In this document: in pieces, positions 33,400 through 45,411 of the stretch
How positions within the stretch are numbered: position 1 is the first letter of the stretch
Layout: every line of letters begins with the position of its first letter
Assembly: GCA_047967505.1 (NCBI GenBank)
Contig: CM106540.1
Source: Dipteris shenzhenensis
Lineage: Eukaryota; Polypodiophyta; Polypodiopsida; Gleicheniales
DNA: 64,000 nt
Strand: one strand, 5' to 3'
Notes under the pieces: generated by a model
Told to the model about the DNA's origin: nothing
The model's input: only the letters and a program-made list of their open reading frames with translations
Database searches by the model: none
Position numbers and translations under genes: made by a program

Positions 33400-35016
33400 A
33401 TTGCATTGATTGTTGTAGTTGTACTCCTAATGGATGGGCTCTAGATAGACCATATGTACTCTTGGAGGAGGCTGTTGTTGTTGCTGATGATTTTTATTGT
33501 TCCTTCCGTCGTATTGAATAATGGGTATACCTCTTTCTTCCCTATGCTTGCATCAAAGCTCACATGGTGGACCTTGCTTATGGCCATCCATACCACAGTA
33601 GGTGCAAGCTTGGTCTTGCATTTGCCTTTGCTCTGCTAGTTTCCCCATGGTTGTTGATTCGGCCTGCTTGGAGCTACATTTTGATATCTTTGTTGTGGCG
33701 GTCTTGCCATTGCTATTTGATTAGCAGGTATTGCTGGTGCTTGATTCTATTGTTGTTGAATGTAAGGTGGTACTCTGTCTCTGTAATTGGGGTTGTACCA
33801 GCATCTTTCTTTATTGTGATTGTCCTTTTTGCAGAATTCACATGGAACCTTTTGTTGTTGTGGGGGTGGCTTTAAGCTTTGCAGCTAGTCTTTAATCATC
33901 TTCTCCAACTTGGAGATTTTGTCTGCTGTCTTTTTTGTTGTATATTTTTCTTTCAGCTTTTGCTTTTTGTCTTTCTTCTTTTTCTTTGAGGATTCCTCAT
34001 CATCCTCATCATTTTTTGATGAGTTGTCTTTCTTATCTTCAATATCTTCTTCTGCTTCACTATCTGTGTCTATCTCTGAGTCTATTTCTGAATCTGAATG
34101 ACATTTTTTCTTTGCTTTCTTGGATTTTGATGCTGTACCAAGTCTTCTCTCTGCTCTCTGGGTAGCTTCCACACCATATTGTTAAAATCATTTGCTCCCC
34201 CAAGCTGGTCCCTGCCAGCTACACAATTCTCAGCTCGTTGTTTAATCCTTTGCAAAAATAGTCTCCCAGTTGCTCCTGGGTAGGTCTTTGATTTGCTGTG
34301 AGCCTTCTTTTGAGGTCTCTAAACATCTGTGAATAGTCCTCAACCATGAGGTCTTTTTGTTTCATTGTTCTCAGCTTTTTCAAAATGTCCTCTAGTATTT
34401 TCTCTTTCCTAAAGCAACTTAAGAAAGCAATCTTCAATTCATACTCAATAAACCAATTCATTGCTTTAACATTGAACGTCACAGCAAATTGCTCCTTCTT
34501 GGTATCATCTAGCAATTGTCCAAATCCACTAGCTGTCCACCTTATCTCAAAGTGCCCAACATGGTTGTCAGGGTCTTGACCTTTCTTGCTAGTAAACTTT
34601 GCATATTTGACCAGTGGGTTCTACATTTTTTGCTGAGCGTGAACTTGAACTTGAACTTTGACATACTTATTTTTCTTCTTCTTTGGAGGTGGTGGGAGGG
34701 GGTTGAAATTCAGTTGCTTCCTTATAGTCATAAAGACACTGGCTACAATATTAGTGGCAAGTGTTCTTTGTAGTAATTCCTGTGTTGGAGTGGATAATAG
34801 CATGAATCTTTCTAGCTCAGTTTTTGCCTCGTGCACCTCTTGGCTATGTAGGGAATTATCAAAGGAACTTGTCCCACTAGGAATATAATCAGGGTCATGA
34901 AAGATATCCTCTGGATCATCAATTTGGGAAGCAGCCTCTACCCAAGCTCTATTTCTTGTAAAATATGCAATATCAATATGGCGAGGCAACGTTTCCTCTC
35001 CGAAGCTATCCGACAT
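33400..35016 (-). pseudogene. gypsy gag
   Basis: It starts MSDSFGEETLPRHIDIAYF and has a Pro/Lys-rich run. The capsid-like core follows (ATNIVASVFMTIRKQ; FAVTFNVKAMNWFIEYELK; QMFRDLKRRLTANQRPTQEQ). Next comes a highly charged Ser/Asp/Lys linker at 34172-33885, then two zinc knuckles, CEFCKKDNHNKERC at about 33843-33802 and CTYCGMDGHKQGPPC at about 33612-33568. Stops at about 34620, 34220 and elsewhere show it is no longer open. Two knuckles and the charged linker fit a Tat-like gag. Confidence 0.8.
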
Positions 35017-35722
35017 GGGCTAGTCGTTCCATGAAAGGAAAAGGAGAGAGGTGGGATTACAATAGCTTACTAGGTAGTAGAAATGCGATGTTGTCACTAA
35101 GCTTTGTGTGTTTCCTTCACGATGAAATTGTAATGTCGATGTTGTGCTCTTCTTTGCTGATTTGATGTACTGTGCTTGTTTCGGTGTCTTGTTGATGTTG
35201 CTGTCGTATGTCACTTTTCCAATAGGAGTCCGACTGTCAGCTATTTTTTGATTGTTGTGTTTGTTGGGGTCTTTCTTTGTGAGTAACTGCCGCTTGAAGC
35301 TTTGAGCCTTTTTGGACTCAAACGAATGCTCCTGTAGTTGCTGCATAATGACAACTATATGCAGCCTAGTCCAAGTTCATTTTGGTAGAGTATTGCTTTT
35401 CAATACGGATGTGCACATATTGCTAAAGGAGCGCTATGAGATCCTCCCCTACTAGTGTATTCACTAGGATAGAATCTCCTTTTTTTTTTTGACAATTGCT
35501 ACTGTATGCGGTTTATGATGTCCTTTGTAATCATTGGCATAATCGCTAGCTTTGTGCATGCAGGTGTGATCCTATAATGCAGTTGGGAGCTTTGTTGTTT
35601 TCGGAGTTGCGATCTGTATGTTCCTCTGTTGTTATTTCACGTTGTAATCGACAGTGTCACTTGTTGTGCTATGAGCAAAAACCGGCAATTCTGGGTAGGA
35701 ACGTTGATAGGATCGCCAACAG

Positions 35723-36253
35723 TGTTCAAAGTGTCTTCACATAAGTGAAAAACACAAACACATCTCCACTCCTGACAACAAGGTGCCAGCAGTCAGAGTA
35801 TAGTCGGAAAGTAATCGGACTACAAAAAACTATCACGAGATGTAAAAAGGATAGAGAGGAAATCTTGCAAAAGGTAGTATGCTTCTTGTGTATTATGTTT
35901 TGGCAGAGAATACATCAACTCAACAACTCAAACTCTCAACAGGAGCTGATACAAGGTTTATAGCCATCCGAGATCAGTCCGACTGTTGTAAGGCAACAGT
36001 AAGTTTCAAAATGTTAGTCATAGTCAAAAACATTATGTGGTGGATCAAGCCACTAAGGAGTGCTATTAGGGACAGTTACAACTATCCCTACAGTTATAAA
36101 ATGATCCCACTACCTTGTTCTAGTAACTCCCTCTTACCAGAGGTGTATTTAACGTATCCCATGGTCAGTGTCCATGTGGGTGGGGCCTATCCTGTCAACA
36201 GTCCTAGTTGTAAGCCATGCACTGCTATCCATCTATTATGCAATGTAACCACA
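35723..36253 (-). repeat. 5' LTR of the gypsy element
   Basis: On minus it begins TGTGGTTACATTGC and ends TTTGAACA just before the primer-binding-site-like sequence. The right boundary is set by the TG dinucleotide after a C-run on plus and is approximate. Its last 144 bp recur at the other end of the element. Confidence 0.65.
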
Positions 36254-36760
36254 CCCCCCCGGCTGGCATAGCGTAGGCTACGGGCTTATGCCCTGAAAGT
36301 CAGCCAATTTTTGTAACAGGTCTTTCTTTTTTACCACGTTTAATATATGCGCCATTTTTATTTTTTTCTTTTTTTTAAAGGGCCTTGTTTCCACTAAGGG
36401 TACATGCCAGCATTTGGGTGCGTGTGGCGGTATGGCCTCCTAGAAATGGTTGTTTGGATCCACAACTTCTTGTGAGGTTTTTGCATGGGCTGATAAAGAC
36501 AGGTAGTCAATCCGAGGCTTTTCCCAGGTGATGTCTCTTGTGTGCCTTGTTATTTTCACAACAATGAATGAGTCCTTTCTCCACAGTCCAGAATTCCATC
36601 TGAACTGAACTGTCATGCCACCCCACTCCACACTGATGCTCTTTCCCTCATCCACTTGGCTGTCATGGAAATAAGCCCATAGACCATCATCAGCATGAGC
36701 TTATTCATTATCATTAGCAGTGCATTGGTAACAACATGCAAACATGCTTGCTCCACTTGC
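36254..36760. other. no gene recognised
   Basis: Starts with a C-run and contains T-rich tracts at about 36325-36378. It may be the displaced 3' end of the LINE interrupted by the gypsy element, but this could not be shown. Confidence 0.3.
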
Positions 36761-36914
36761 GCATCAAGATTCGAGTGTTCTTGAAACCTTAACTGAGATT
36801 TTTAGCAAATCTAGGGCACAACAAATGGCCATGGTTAGCATCAAGATTCGAGTGTTCTTGAAACCTTAACTGAGATTTTTAGCAAATCTAGGGCACAACA
36901 GATGGCCATGGCTG
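36761..36914. repeat. 77-bp tandem duplication
   Basis: GCATCAAGATTCGAGTGTTC starts at 36761 and 36838. The two 77-bp copies are almost identical through CAAATCTAGGGCACAACA. Confidence 0.9.
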
Positions 36915-37406
36915 ACACCTACTGTCAACTCCAATGATGCAAGTCTGAGGAATGCAACGATGAAAGAGGTCCAAGAGCTTAGATCCAAGTATGGAGAAGC
37001 TTATGTTGAACTCTATACTGGAAAGCGCTCATCATACTAATTAGGTCCATGTATGGAGAAGCTAATATAGAGAATTTCATTAGGCAAACCAAATGCAATT
37101 GAGGACCAAACCTTTAATGAATGTTTGTATAGATGGCTGTGTAACATACCCACTCTTCCAAGATGAAAAGGAACATTGCATAATGGCAATTCTCGGAATT
37201 GATTTTCAATTAATCATGTGATTGGAAGGGAAATGGAATGAAACCCTTATTAAGGATTTGATGATGGTTTCATTTGTTAATCAAAGAATTTGTTGAAATA
37301 TGATCCAATCTCTACAGAGGCAAAATTCAAGAATGCTAGCTTGTCCTTGAGCATGTTCTATCCCTTAGATTGAATTTGATCAAAACAGCAAAGTATGGGG
37401 AAAAAA
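36915..37406. other. no gene recognised
   Basis: The phrase TATGGAGAAGCTTATGTTGA and a similar TATGGAGAAGCTAATATAGA recur about 60 bp apart near 36990-37070. No ORF is supported. Confidence 0.4.
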
Positions 37407-37562
37407 ACATGCCTATTGTTGTTTTTCAACAAGCAAGGCTTTTTTTTTCTTTACCAAAACATGCCTATTGTTGTTTTTCAACAAGCAAGGCTTTTTTTTT
37501 CTTTACCAAAACATGCCTATTGTTGTTTTTCAACAAGCGAGGCTTTTTTTTTCTTTACCAAA
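37407..37562. repeat. 52-bp tandem repeat, three copies
   Basis: Units start at 37407, 37459 and 37511 with ACATGCCTATTGTTGTTTTT and end in a T-run plus CTTTACCAAA. The copies differ at one position (AGCAAGG versus AGCGAGG). Such identity indicates recent expansion. Confidence 0.95.
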
Positions 37563-39442
37563 AGGCTAGCTTTCATTCCATGGTTGGTCAGACCCAAAAA
37601 AAAGACCAATACAAGGATTAGAGTGGAATAAGCAAGGTTGTTCACCCCTCCATCTTATCAAACGCTTTGTGTTCTCTCTTCCATCCCCCTCCATATCGAT
37701 TGATCTCTTGATTCTGTCTAAGCATGGGCTCAATAGCTGCTTTACAATCCATCAATTGATTTCCACTCCATTGTGGTATCAGTGTGACCTCTTCCTTCCT
37801 ACTCATGACTATGGTATCCGTTCACACTTTATTCTGAGCAGGCATCCCAACTTTCCAACTGCTATGGAAAGCAGGTGGAAAGCAGCTTTCCACCTGCTTT
37901 CCACATGCAATCGGTAGAAGGTAGTGCTGTCATACAGGGGAAGGACTTGCCCATGCTCGCACTCTTACAAAAGCACTTTAGAATGTTTTTCAACCATTCA
38001 TTTTGAGGCAATGCCCAGAAGCTAATGATGGAGAAGATGAAACCATTCCCATCATAGATATTGGTGACTTGGTAGGCGATTGTAAGGCAAGTTCTCCTTA
38101 GAGGTCCTGAATCGGTGAGATACTCCTTGCCACATGTAAGAAATGGGCATTTTTTCAGGTGATCAATAGTGGGGTCTCACTCAAGGTCATGGAATAGATG
38201 CAACCATGTATTTGAAGTGCCACCTGAGGTAAAAAATCAAATCAACTAGAAAACTTAAGACAAAGCATTTAGGTTAGGGGACGACCACATCAACATCGAC
38301 ATTTTTCACTTTGCCTGGGTGCGATGCCTTCTTGATAATGGATCAACCATAATCCAATGCTGTAGAGTGCACACAAGCATTCTAGAGCAAGAATTAGGGC
38401 ACCTAAAGAGCAGACTTCAAGCAAGTAGACATATGATCCTAGTATAAAAGACGAAATTGTTTGGTTGTCCTATTGCGATTCAAGGATGCTACATTTTTTG
38501 GGCTTGTAATAGAAAGGCCATTGATGATTACATTAACGGGATGCAAAAGTTCTCATGGAGCTTTTAATTGAAGGCTATGGAGTGAGTACAGATAATTAAG
38601 GTGTAATTTTTTTGTGAGCTTTGCGTGGTGAGCTTTTTTGCACTCCCCAATATTTTGGTGAGCTTTTCCAACCAAACCCACAATTTTTTGCACAGGACAT
38701 TGCAAAGCATTAACAATATTCGAGGGAGACTATGGGTAGTTGTTCATGCCTACCCAATAGTGTGGTGCAACAAGCCGTTTGAATTCTCGAGGAACAAGGC
38801 TTACCGTTGTGGAGGTTCATGTCAGGCATCTTGTGGAACCGTCGAGTGTTGTGCCTAGCTTTCGTATTGTGATTCTGGGCTAGGCAAGAATGTATGGAGC
38901 ATTGTGCGGAGACATGCAAAAGCAATGTCCTGCACCGTCAAGAATTAGATGTAGGGGACGGGACTCGAGAAGTTTTTTGGATCTTTGATGCAAAGGAAAT
39001 CTAATTCTTTCTTTGTGGAAGATCTAAAAGGGCATGTGCTTCCACTTCTTGTTTGTATAGATGTTATCATGAGGGTCATATTCAATGCCCATTTATGGAG
39101 TAGGATGAGGTGATTCAAGATGGGCTTGCATTGGCGCAGCACCCGCCGCCATGCAGATTCTCTGTACTAGAAGGAAGTGTGCATGCCTCATTGTGGGTAA
39201 CTTGGCTCTGCTCGATTGATTTCGTAGTCATCTCTTGCTTGCACCATCTTGCTCTTGTGCATCTTGTTCTTCTTGTGCATCTACTTTGCAACTCACCCGC
39301 ATCTCGCAACAGTTATCTCTTGCTTGCACCATCTTGCTATCTTGTGCACTTACTCTGCAATGCGAACCATATTGTTTAGTCATATTGACCAAGACCACCA
39401 ATGTAGCAGCAATGCACCTGTTTGTGCATTTTAAAATCATAT
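37563..39442. other. no gene recognised
   Basis: Short open frames only. At 39230-39370 the phrase TCTTGCTTGCACCATCTTGC occurs twice about 80 bp apart. A short inverted repeat around GAAAGCAGGTGGAAAGC and GCTTTCCACCTGCTTTC lies at 37868-37903. Confidence 0.45.
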
Positions 39443-42400
39443 TCATCCTGTAACTATACTAATAATTTGCATGTATTCCCAGAAAAGATGCAAGACTGTT
39501 TCTTTTGTACACTTACGTAGAGGGCACAGGGGTGAGATTTTCGGATTCCACTTAGAAAGCCGTGATCTAATAGGGCAAACACCAATCCTCCAAAGCAGAA
39601 AATTGAGTTTTGCTGATGGAGTCGCACTCCAAACTCCCAGCAATCTACATCTCCATATTGCAAGACTGTCCAAAGAGGCATATGGCTTCCACACATCTCG
39701 AGTCTCCAAAACTACTCACTAAGAAGGTTCCGTTTTGAAATTCTTCATTTTACAATTCTGTAGAGGCTTACCATATGCCGTCACAAATCCCTTGAAGGAA
39801 TCTTCCATCGTTAAAAGAAGTCTCATGAGTTCAGCTTCTCTGGCAGTCAACTGATACTCCATCTCAAGGAATTGAAGGAGGAGCCACCAACATGGCAGCC
39901 TGGGGCCCATATTTGCCTAAACGTCTTCAATCCTTTGTGAAATAACTTCTTCACTAGCTTTAGATGAGTTGAGACAAAGGCTACCCATCTCTGAAAGCCC
40001 AAGTTGACAACCAGAGAGATTTGCTGAGGGAACTGTCCCCATATAGCGATTACTACAACATTCAAGCTTCTACGGTGTTTACCTCTGTAGGCATCTGTTA
40101 ATGAAGGCATTCATGTCTGTTGCACATACAACCCAAAAGTGTTTTAAAAACTCAATTGGAAAGCCATCTGCTCCAGGTGCTTTATCTTTCTTCATTTCAT
40201 CACAATGAACTTAACCTCGGACTCGGAGAAGGGTCTTTGAAGTTGTAATACTTCATGTGGCATCATAAGTCTTTGAAGATTATCTAATAACTTCAATAAT
40301 CGATCCTTCAAATCGAAATCAGTTCGTGACTGAGGTCACTGGCCAGCAATACTAGATAGATGCTCAACAAACACCTTAGCAATATTCACATCTCCGACAA
40401 TTCGATCACCACCATTGTCGAGAATGACCAAGATATTTTCCTTGAACTTATCTTCTTTAACTGCACGGAAGACAACGTTAGAGGGTCGATCACCTTTGTC
40501 CATCCACATAAGCTGAGCTTGGATGCGCACACCTGTTAGCTTACTGTGTTCCTGCACCCTTAAGTGGGGTCTTCAGAAGCGCTGAAGGTGAGAATCAATT
40601 GGAGAAATATTGAGAGGTTCCAATAGGTATATCCGCACCCAGTTAGCTAATCCCTCCAAGCATCTCCTACTTTTGGCTTTTTATCTTCCAAATTCCTTAG
40701 CTACGCGAGTCACTGTCTTCATACAAGCCTTCCATATTTGAATTAGACAAGCATTTGCATTCACTTCACTGCGCCATGCATTATCAAAATCAATAACACC
40801 CAAAAATGATGTGTTGAACTTACAAGGGATAGGGCCCTCATCACGGGATGATAAAGTAGTAAGACCAACATTTAGCCATAGAGGAAAATGGTTCGAGGTG
40901 AAACAATCGGAGACAACCTTTCCTTTCATGATCAGCCTCAACCACCACGCATTCATATTGAAGTAGAATCCATCAAGCCTCGCAGCTCTCCAAGTGCTAT
41001 CCCCATGTCTATTATGCCATGTAATATCCCTAGCATCATCCAGGTTCCCAAAACTGGACCAATCAACCAGTGAACAAGCACCCACAAAATCATTTCACAC
41101 ACTGCATCCTTGAGCACACATCTCAATTCCTACATGCGAGTGATCTTTTGAGCCACTCACTTTGTTCTAGTCACCTATGAAGATTCCCTGTTTGTCCGCA
41201 AGTATGGCCTTCAATCTGCTCCAGAGTGACACCCTCGGCATAGTTTTATTAGGGGCATATATAGAGACAACAAAAAAGTTAGCTCCCTGCAGTTGGTGGA
41301 TTTTAGCCATAATGAACTATCCCTCTTGATCATAGTACACCGAGCCTCCCACAAGATCAAATTTAATTAACAAAGCGGTCCCTCCTCTTCCTACATAGGG
41401 GCAGTTGGTAAAGACCTGATAGCCATCCGTTTGTAAATCAGTCACATTAGCATCGCTCGTCTTTAATTCTGGAATTGCTAATGCATGTGGCTTATAGGTT
41501 CTCGTCATCTTTTTGACAGCAGCTTGCTTCCACCTCGCGCATACTCCCCTAACATTCTAGGTCATTATGACCAAATCAAGGCACACTTTTGAGTAACTAC
41601 TACTCATCATCCACGTTCTCTTGGCCCATTTCCTCACCAAAAGGAGTGAATAAATAAACGAAAATTTTCCCTTTCTATGCCCTCCCCTTGAGCATTCTAA
41701 GCAATAGGCCTTTTGACAGCTTACCACCACCTTTAAGCATGTCAGCCACATCAATGTCAAAACTATGAGAAACAAGATCGGTCTATGTGTTTGCCACCTC
41801 AGCTTGTAGGTTGTGAAGAACAGACACGCTGTCACCTACTGCATCGACGCTGTTCTTCGGCGTGACTCTGGACTCTGGTGTACAAGAGGCCAAAAACCTC
41901 AAGATGCAGCGTTGGTGTTTCTTTGTTTTGCCTCCTTGGTAGGGTCTTCTTGTGTCTTGTTCCATTTGATGGACATCCGTTGTTTGTTTGTGTTTGGGAA
42001 CCAACAATTTTTGGGTCATGTGGCCTGAGCAATTGCAAATCTTGCAATAATTGCCCAATCGATACTCATTCACCGTATGATGCATCACGCTTCACCCTTC
42101 TTAGGGGTGCCCCTGATGTCCATTTCTTTTAGAAACTTCTTTGGCTCCTCCTTCCCAACCTTGATGTGTTTTTTGATTACCACTTCGTCTTTTTTTATCA
42201 TCACTTCTCAACCTCGGGGTCTTTTTTTATCACCATTTCATCTTCATACCCTTCATCATTATCCAATTCTCAGATCAACACTTTCTCCTTTTTTTCGAGT
42301 TCCATGTTTCCCTTCTCACCACAATCACTCTGTTAAGCAATTCCTCATACATCCTTCCTTGCTGAATTCATGCAAGAACCTTTTTAAGATTGCAGTTTTC

Positions 42401-42830
42401 AGCTTGTACCACATGGCAAATTGCTCATCTGGGTACTGATCATATCATTTGATGCTTTGCATTTGGAATTTCATTCGTATTTTTGGTCCTCTTGCTACCT
42501 CATTGCCCCATGGTGGGCTTAGTGGGTCTACTCATTGCAGCTTGTGTTGCACAATAAGGTCACTTGCCTTTGTGATAGTTGTGAGGATCTGCTTCCTTGT
42601 TCTTGTCAAAACTCACCTAAATTTGACGGAGGTGGATTTTTTGACTCTCTTGGTAGCTTTCTCCTTTCTCTGTTTGTTCGGCATTGGTGGTGCCTTGCTG
42701 TTTGACCTATTCACCTCCCTCCATCAAGGATTCATCTTCTTCGGCAATCATTCAAGGCCTTCTTATTTGAGCTTCCATTCCAGCAATCTAATTTTCTCTT
42801 TGTTGTTGGTATCTTAATTGACATCGTATT
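39443..42830 (-). mobile_element. L1-type LINE with internal RT deletion
   Basis: On minus, the ORF1 end carries a zinc knuckle with a lost final Cys (CKICNCSGHMTQKL, about 42025). The endonuclease follows (KPHALAIPELKTSDANV, then GRGGTALLIKF, then LVDWSSFGNLDDARDITWHN at about 41060). The linker reads WMDKGDRPSNVVFRAVKE at about 40510. The RT opening (PFSESEVKFIV) is at about 40220. The palm with its catalytic motifs is missing, and the thumb-like and reverse-transcriptase zinc-binding regions follow (FLLWRIGVCPIRSRL at about 39580). Antisense open frames at 42077-42817 are shadows of ORF1. Confidence 0.82.
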
Positions 42831-42859
42831 CTTGCATTTTGTTGTATATTCAAAGCATG

Positions 42860-43501
42860 TAACTCATTTTTCTAAGCTCTCTCATACATCGAAATGAAGA
42901 TTGCATAAGATAAAGGAGGAGAAATGATTGACAAGTGACACAATGGAGACTCAAAACTTGAGCTTTTAAATTATCTTTGACTGAATGATAGTAGCTCGTC
43001 CCTACTCAGTCTGTTGCTACATATACAAGAATCAAAAGACAATATGGAATGATGACCATAGACCCTGAGAGGTAGCAGCCGCTGGACTTTGATTACTGCC
43101 ATGAGAAAAAAGATTTTGTAATAAAGACTCTCATTTGAAGAGCCTGGAGAAAGAGATCAAGCATGACATCAGGCTACTAGATCTATAGATGTTCTTCACT
43201 ACACGTTTCAATACCTTCGCGCTCGAGATGCAAAACCACCTCAAGTGATTGGTCAATCAATCAAAGTGTGCCTTGTGTTGCCACTTGGAAACCATGCTCT
43301 ACTTAGCCCACATGAAGGAACTGCCATGCACCTGTAGAGCCAAACATCCATTGAATCTCCACATCAATCAGCCAATCACAATCCACCCATTTGATGGTCT
43401 CCTCAAACCTTAGCACATGTGAGCCTCCCCTGCAGAGAATTATCCAGCATTCCAAAGATACTACTACTGTACTAAAGCCCCAAAGACAAATTTTTCCAAC
43501 A
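42860..43501 (-). repeat. possible LTR, weakly supported
   Basis: On minus, TGTTGGAAAAATTTG at 43501 follows the purine-rich GGAGGGGAG, as at a polypurine tract/3' LTR junction. The other end, near a CA at about 42860, is a guess. No coding partner or second LTR was found. Confidence 0.25.
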
Positions 43502-45229
43502 CTCCCCTCCCTAACGTCGAATGGGGGAAGAAAAACAACCTAGAAGAACTCAACGTAATGACCTAATAGCAATGCTTCCAATTACAAACAGGACAAATAG
43601 CACCAAGACGAACTCAAGAGAAGTGCCAATCAAACACAGACATGATTATACTCGTACCAAAGCCAAAGCACTGAGCTCAGAGATGATTATACTCATATCA
43701 GAGGTAAACCACTCAACTAAGCATCATAAAATTGAATTCTCAGAATGTCCAATCGTCGTTCAACACTGTAGCAAACTCAGCATGTTCTCTTGAAGTTGAT
43801 TCTTCCACTGTGCAAGATGTACTCAGAGAATTCCTCTGCTGCTCAAGATGCCATCAGTTCTTAGCGAAAAGCCAACCTCAATAGAAAACTTGGATGGGTG
43901 CCAGACTTACTCCCTAGAGCCAAAGCTTCATTAAGAAAGTTATTGAACACCAACTAAAGGCTAGATTAACCTTCAAATGCACCATAAACTTTTCAAAATC
44001 TATATTCTCGTCAGCTGTAACCCAAAAAATATTGCTTCAAAAAACATTCTTTTGGCTGCTAGCAAGAAACCTGAAGTAACAGGATGTAAATCAATTTAGA
44101 AAGCTAAACTCAACCTTGATAATTTATGGTTTAATAATAAAGTACGACATGAACCAAAAAAGATGCACTCAACAAATGGGATCTGTTATAATGAAACTTG
44201 CTCTATCATAAAAAGAATGAATATAATTGAGACAGTAATAGTTTCAATTGCATCACATATGTCATAACCATTGGCTAATGCATAACAAAGATGAACAGAT
44301 AAACAGATATACATCAATCATCTTGAAGGATACATAGTCAAGGCAAGAGTGGATGTGAATTGCTTACATAGATGCAGGTCAATCATCTGGAACAATACAT
44401 AGTCAATGGTGGATGTGGAGTGTTTACATAGAGGAGGGTCCATCATCTTAAAGGATGAATAGTCAAGGCAAGAGTCAATGAAAAGCAACTTGCAGAAAAT
44501 GATGTATATTCATTGTTTTTTGAATTTCTCATATTTATTTGGGTTTTTGGCAAAGCCCTTCGTTTTTAAGATCCAAAAATATGTCAATGGGCTACTTAAA
44601 TAAGACCAACTCAAATAATGCCCTAAACCTTCGTCTGCCAAGTCCCTATAACTCATCGGATTGGTGGATTTCCCAAAACAAGAGACCCTGGGGCCAATTG
44701 GGTCTTTGCATTATTGGTGTTGGAGCCATGATTATTGTTTTCTCTTGCTATTGCTTGGTAGCGGGCTCTGCCTGTCCAATGCATGGCCATGGCATACCTA
44801 GCTACCTGGAGGGGAACTATGTAGCTCCTCAAGTCTGCTTGGAATTGCTGTCAGAAGAGAGGCTCACTGTTGCATGTTGAACACTGGGCATGGGGCTTGC
44901 TGGCTACTCTTGCTGAGGCTGCTCTGCCTGGAAGGAGGGCGTACGTGCTGTCTTCTATAGACAGAGAACCCCCTTTGCCGATGAAGTGTAGGTGTCAGCA
45001 GCCTTTTACCTGCTGTTTGCAGACTTTAGTTTGCCAGAACTAGAGGCCCCTAACGCTGCTCTAGGTCAACTTGACTGCTGCTGATTCGTCAACTTATTAA
45101 CAGGCAGACTTGTGCTGATTTGGGGCCTCTTGTGCTGAACTTCTGACTATACCTGCTTCCATGGGGATCCACCTGTCCTGCCGCCTGCTTTGCTGCCCTT
45201 GTGGCTGCCTGCCTGTCTGCCCACTGGCT
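43502..45229. other. no gene recognised
   Basis: AT-rich DNA. A phrase resembling AATCATCTTGAAGGATACATAGTCAAGG recurs three times between 44315 and 44470, each after a variant of ACATAGATGCAGGTC, forming a diverged tandem repeat of about 65 bp. A plus ORF of 113 codons at 44539 has no family motif. Confidence 0.45.
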
Positions 45230-45411
45230 GTACCTTGTGTCAGCCCTAGGGCAGTGTAGTGATCCCACGTCATTCAAGAGAGGATGCACGTGACAAATGA
45301 TTCGGCAGCATTTTGGCACTCCATAAACATTTAAAGAATCTTCTATACTCAAATAAGTGTGCCTTAGGCTGTACTAAAACGCCTAGAAACTATTGTCACT
45401 TTCTCGGAGTG
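45230..45411 (-). pseudogene. remnant of a DYW deaminase domain after the PPR stop
   Basis: Reading through the TGA of the PPR gene gives HSEKVTIVSRRFSTA, then GTLI-stop-V-stop-KIL, and in another frame LNVYGVPKCCRIIC. These align with the DYW-domain order HSEKLAIAFGLI, PGTPIRV.KNLRVCGDCH. HSEK keeps the zinc-site His and catalytic Glu positions, but stops, a frameshift and loss of the terminal block show the domain is dead. Confidence 0.6.

Larger units (their letters stand above)
28452..36253 (-). mobile_element. Ty3/gypsy (Tat/Athila-like) LTR retrotransposon, decayed
   Basis: On minus it runs from a 5' LTR (36253-35723) through gag, protease, RT and RNase H to a coiled-coil ORF and a 3' LTR remnant (28595-28452). 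A primer-binding-site-like TTGGCGATCC follows the 5' LTR. The left end abuts the 3' end of the plus-strand LINE. Candidate 5-bp flanks (GACCC and CCCCC) do not match, so no target duplication is claimed. Integrase is missing or unrecognisable. The active sites of protease and RT are mutated. Confidence 0.88.

Noticed and set aside
33910-34165. Ser/Phe-rich plus-strand frames
   Set aside because: They are antisense to the charged linker of gypsy gag.
37370-37631. Two plus-strand frames with repeated CLLLFFNK-type text
   Set aside because: They translate the 52-bp tandem triplication; no start context or family motif.
42077-42817. Two plus-strand frames of about 120 codons
   Set aside because: They lie antisense to the LINE ORF1 read on minus and have no motif of their own.
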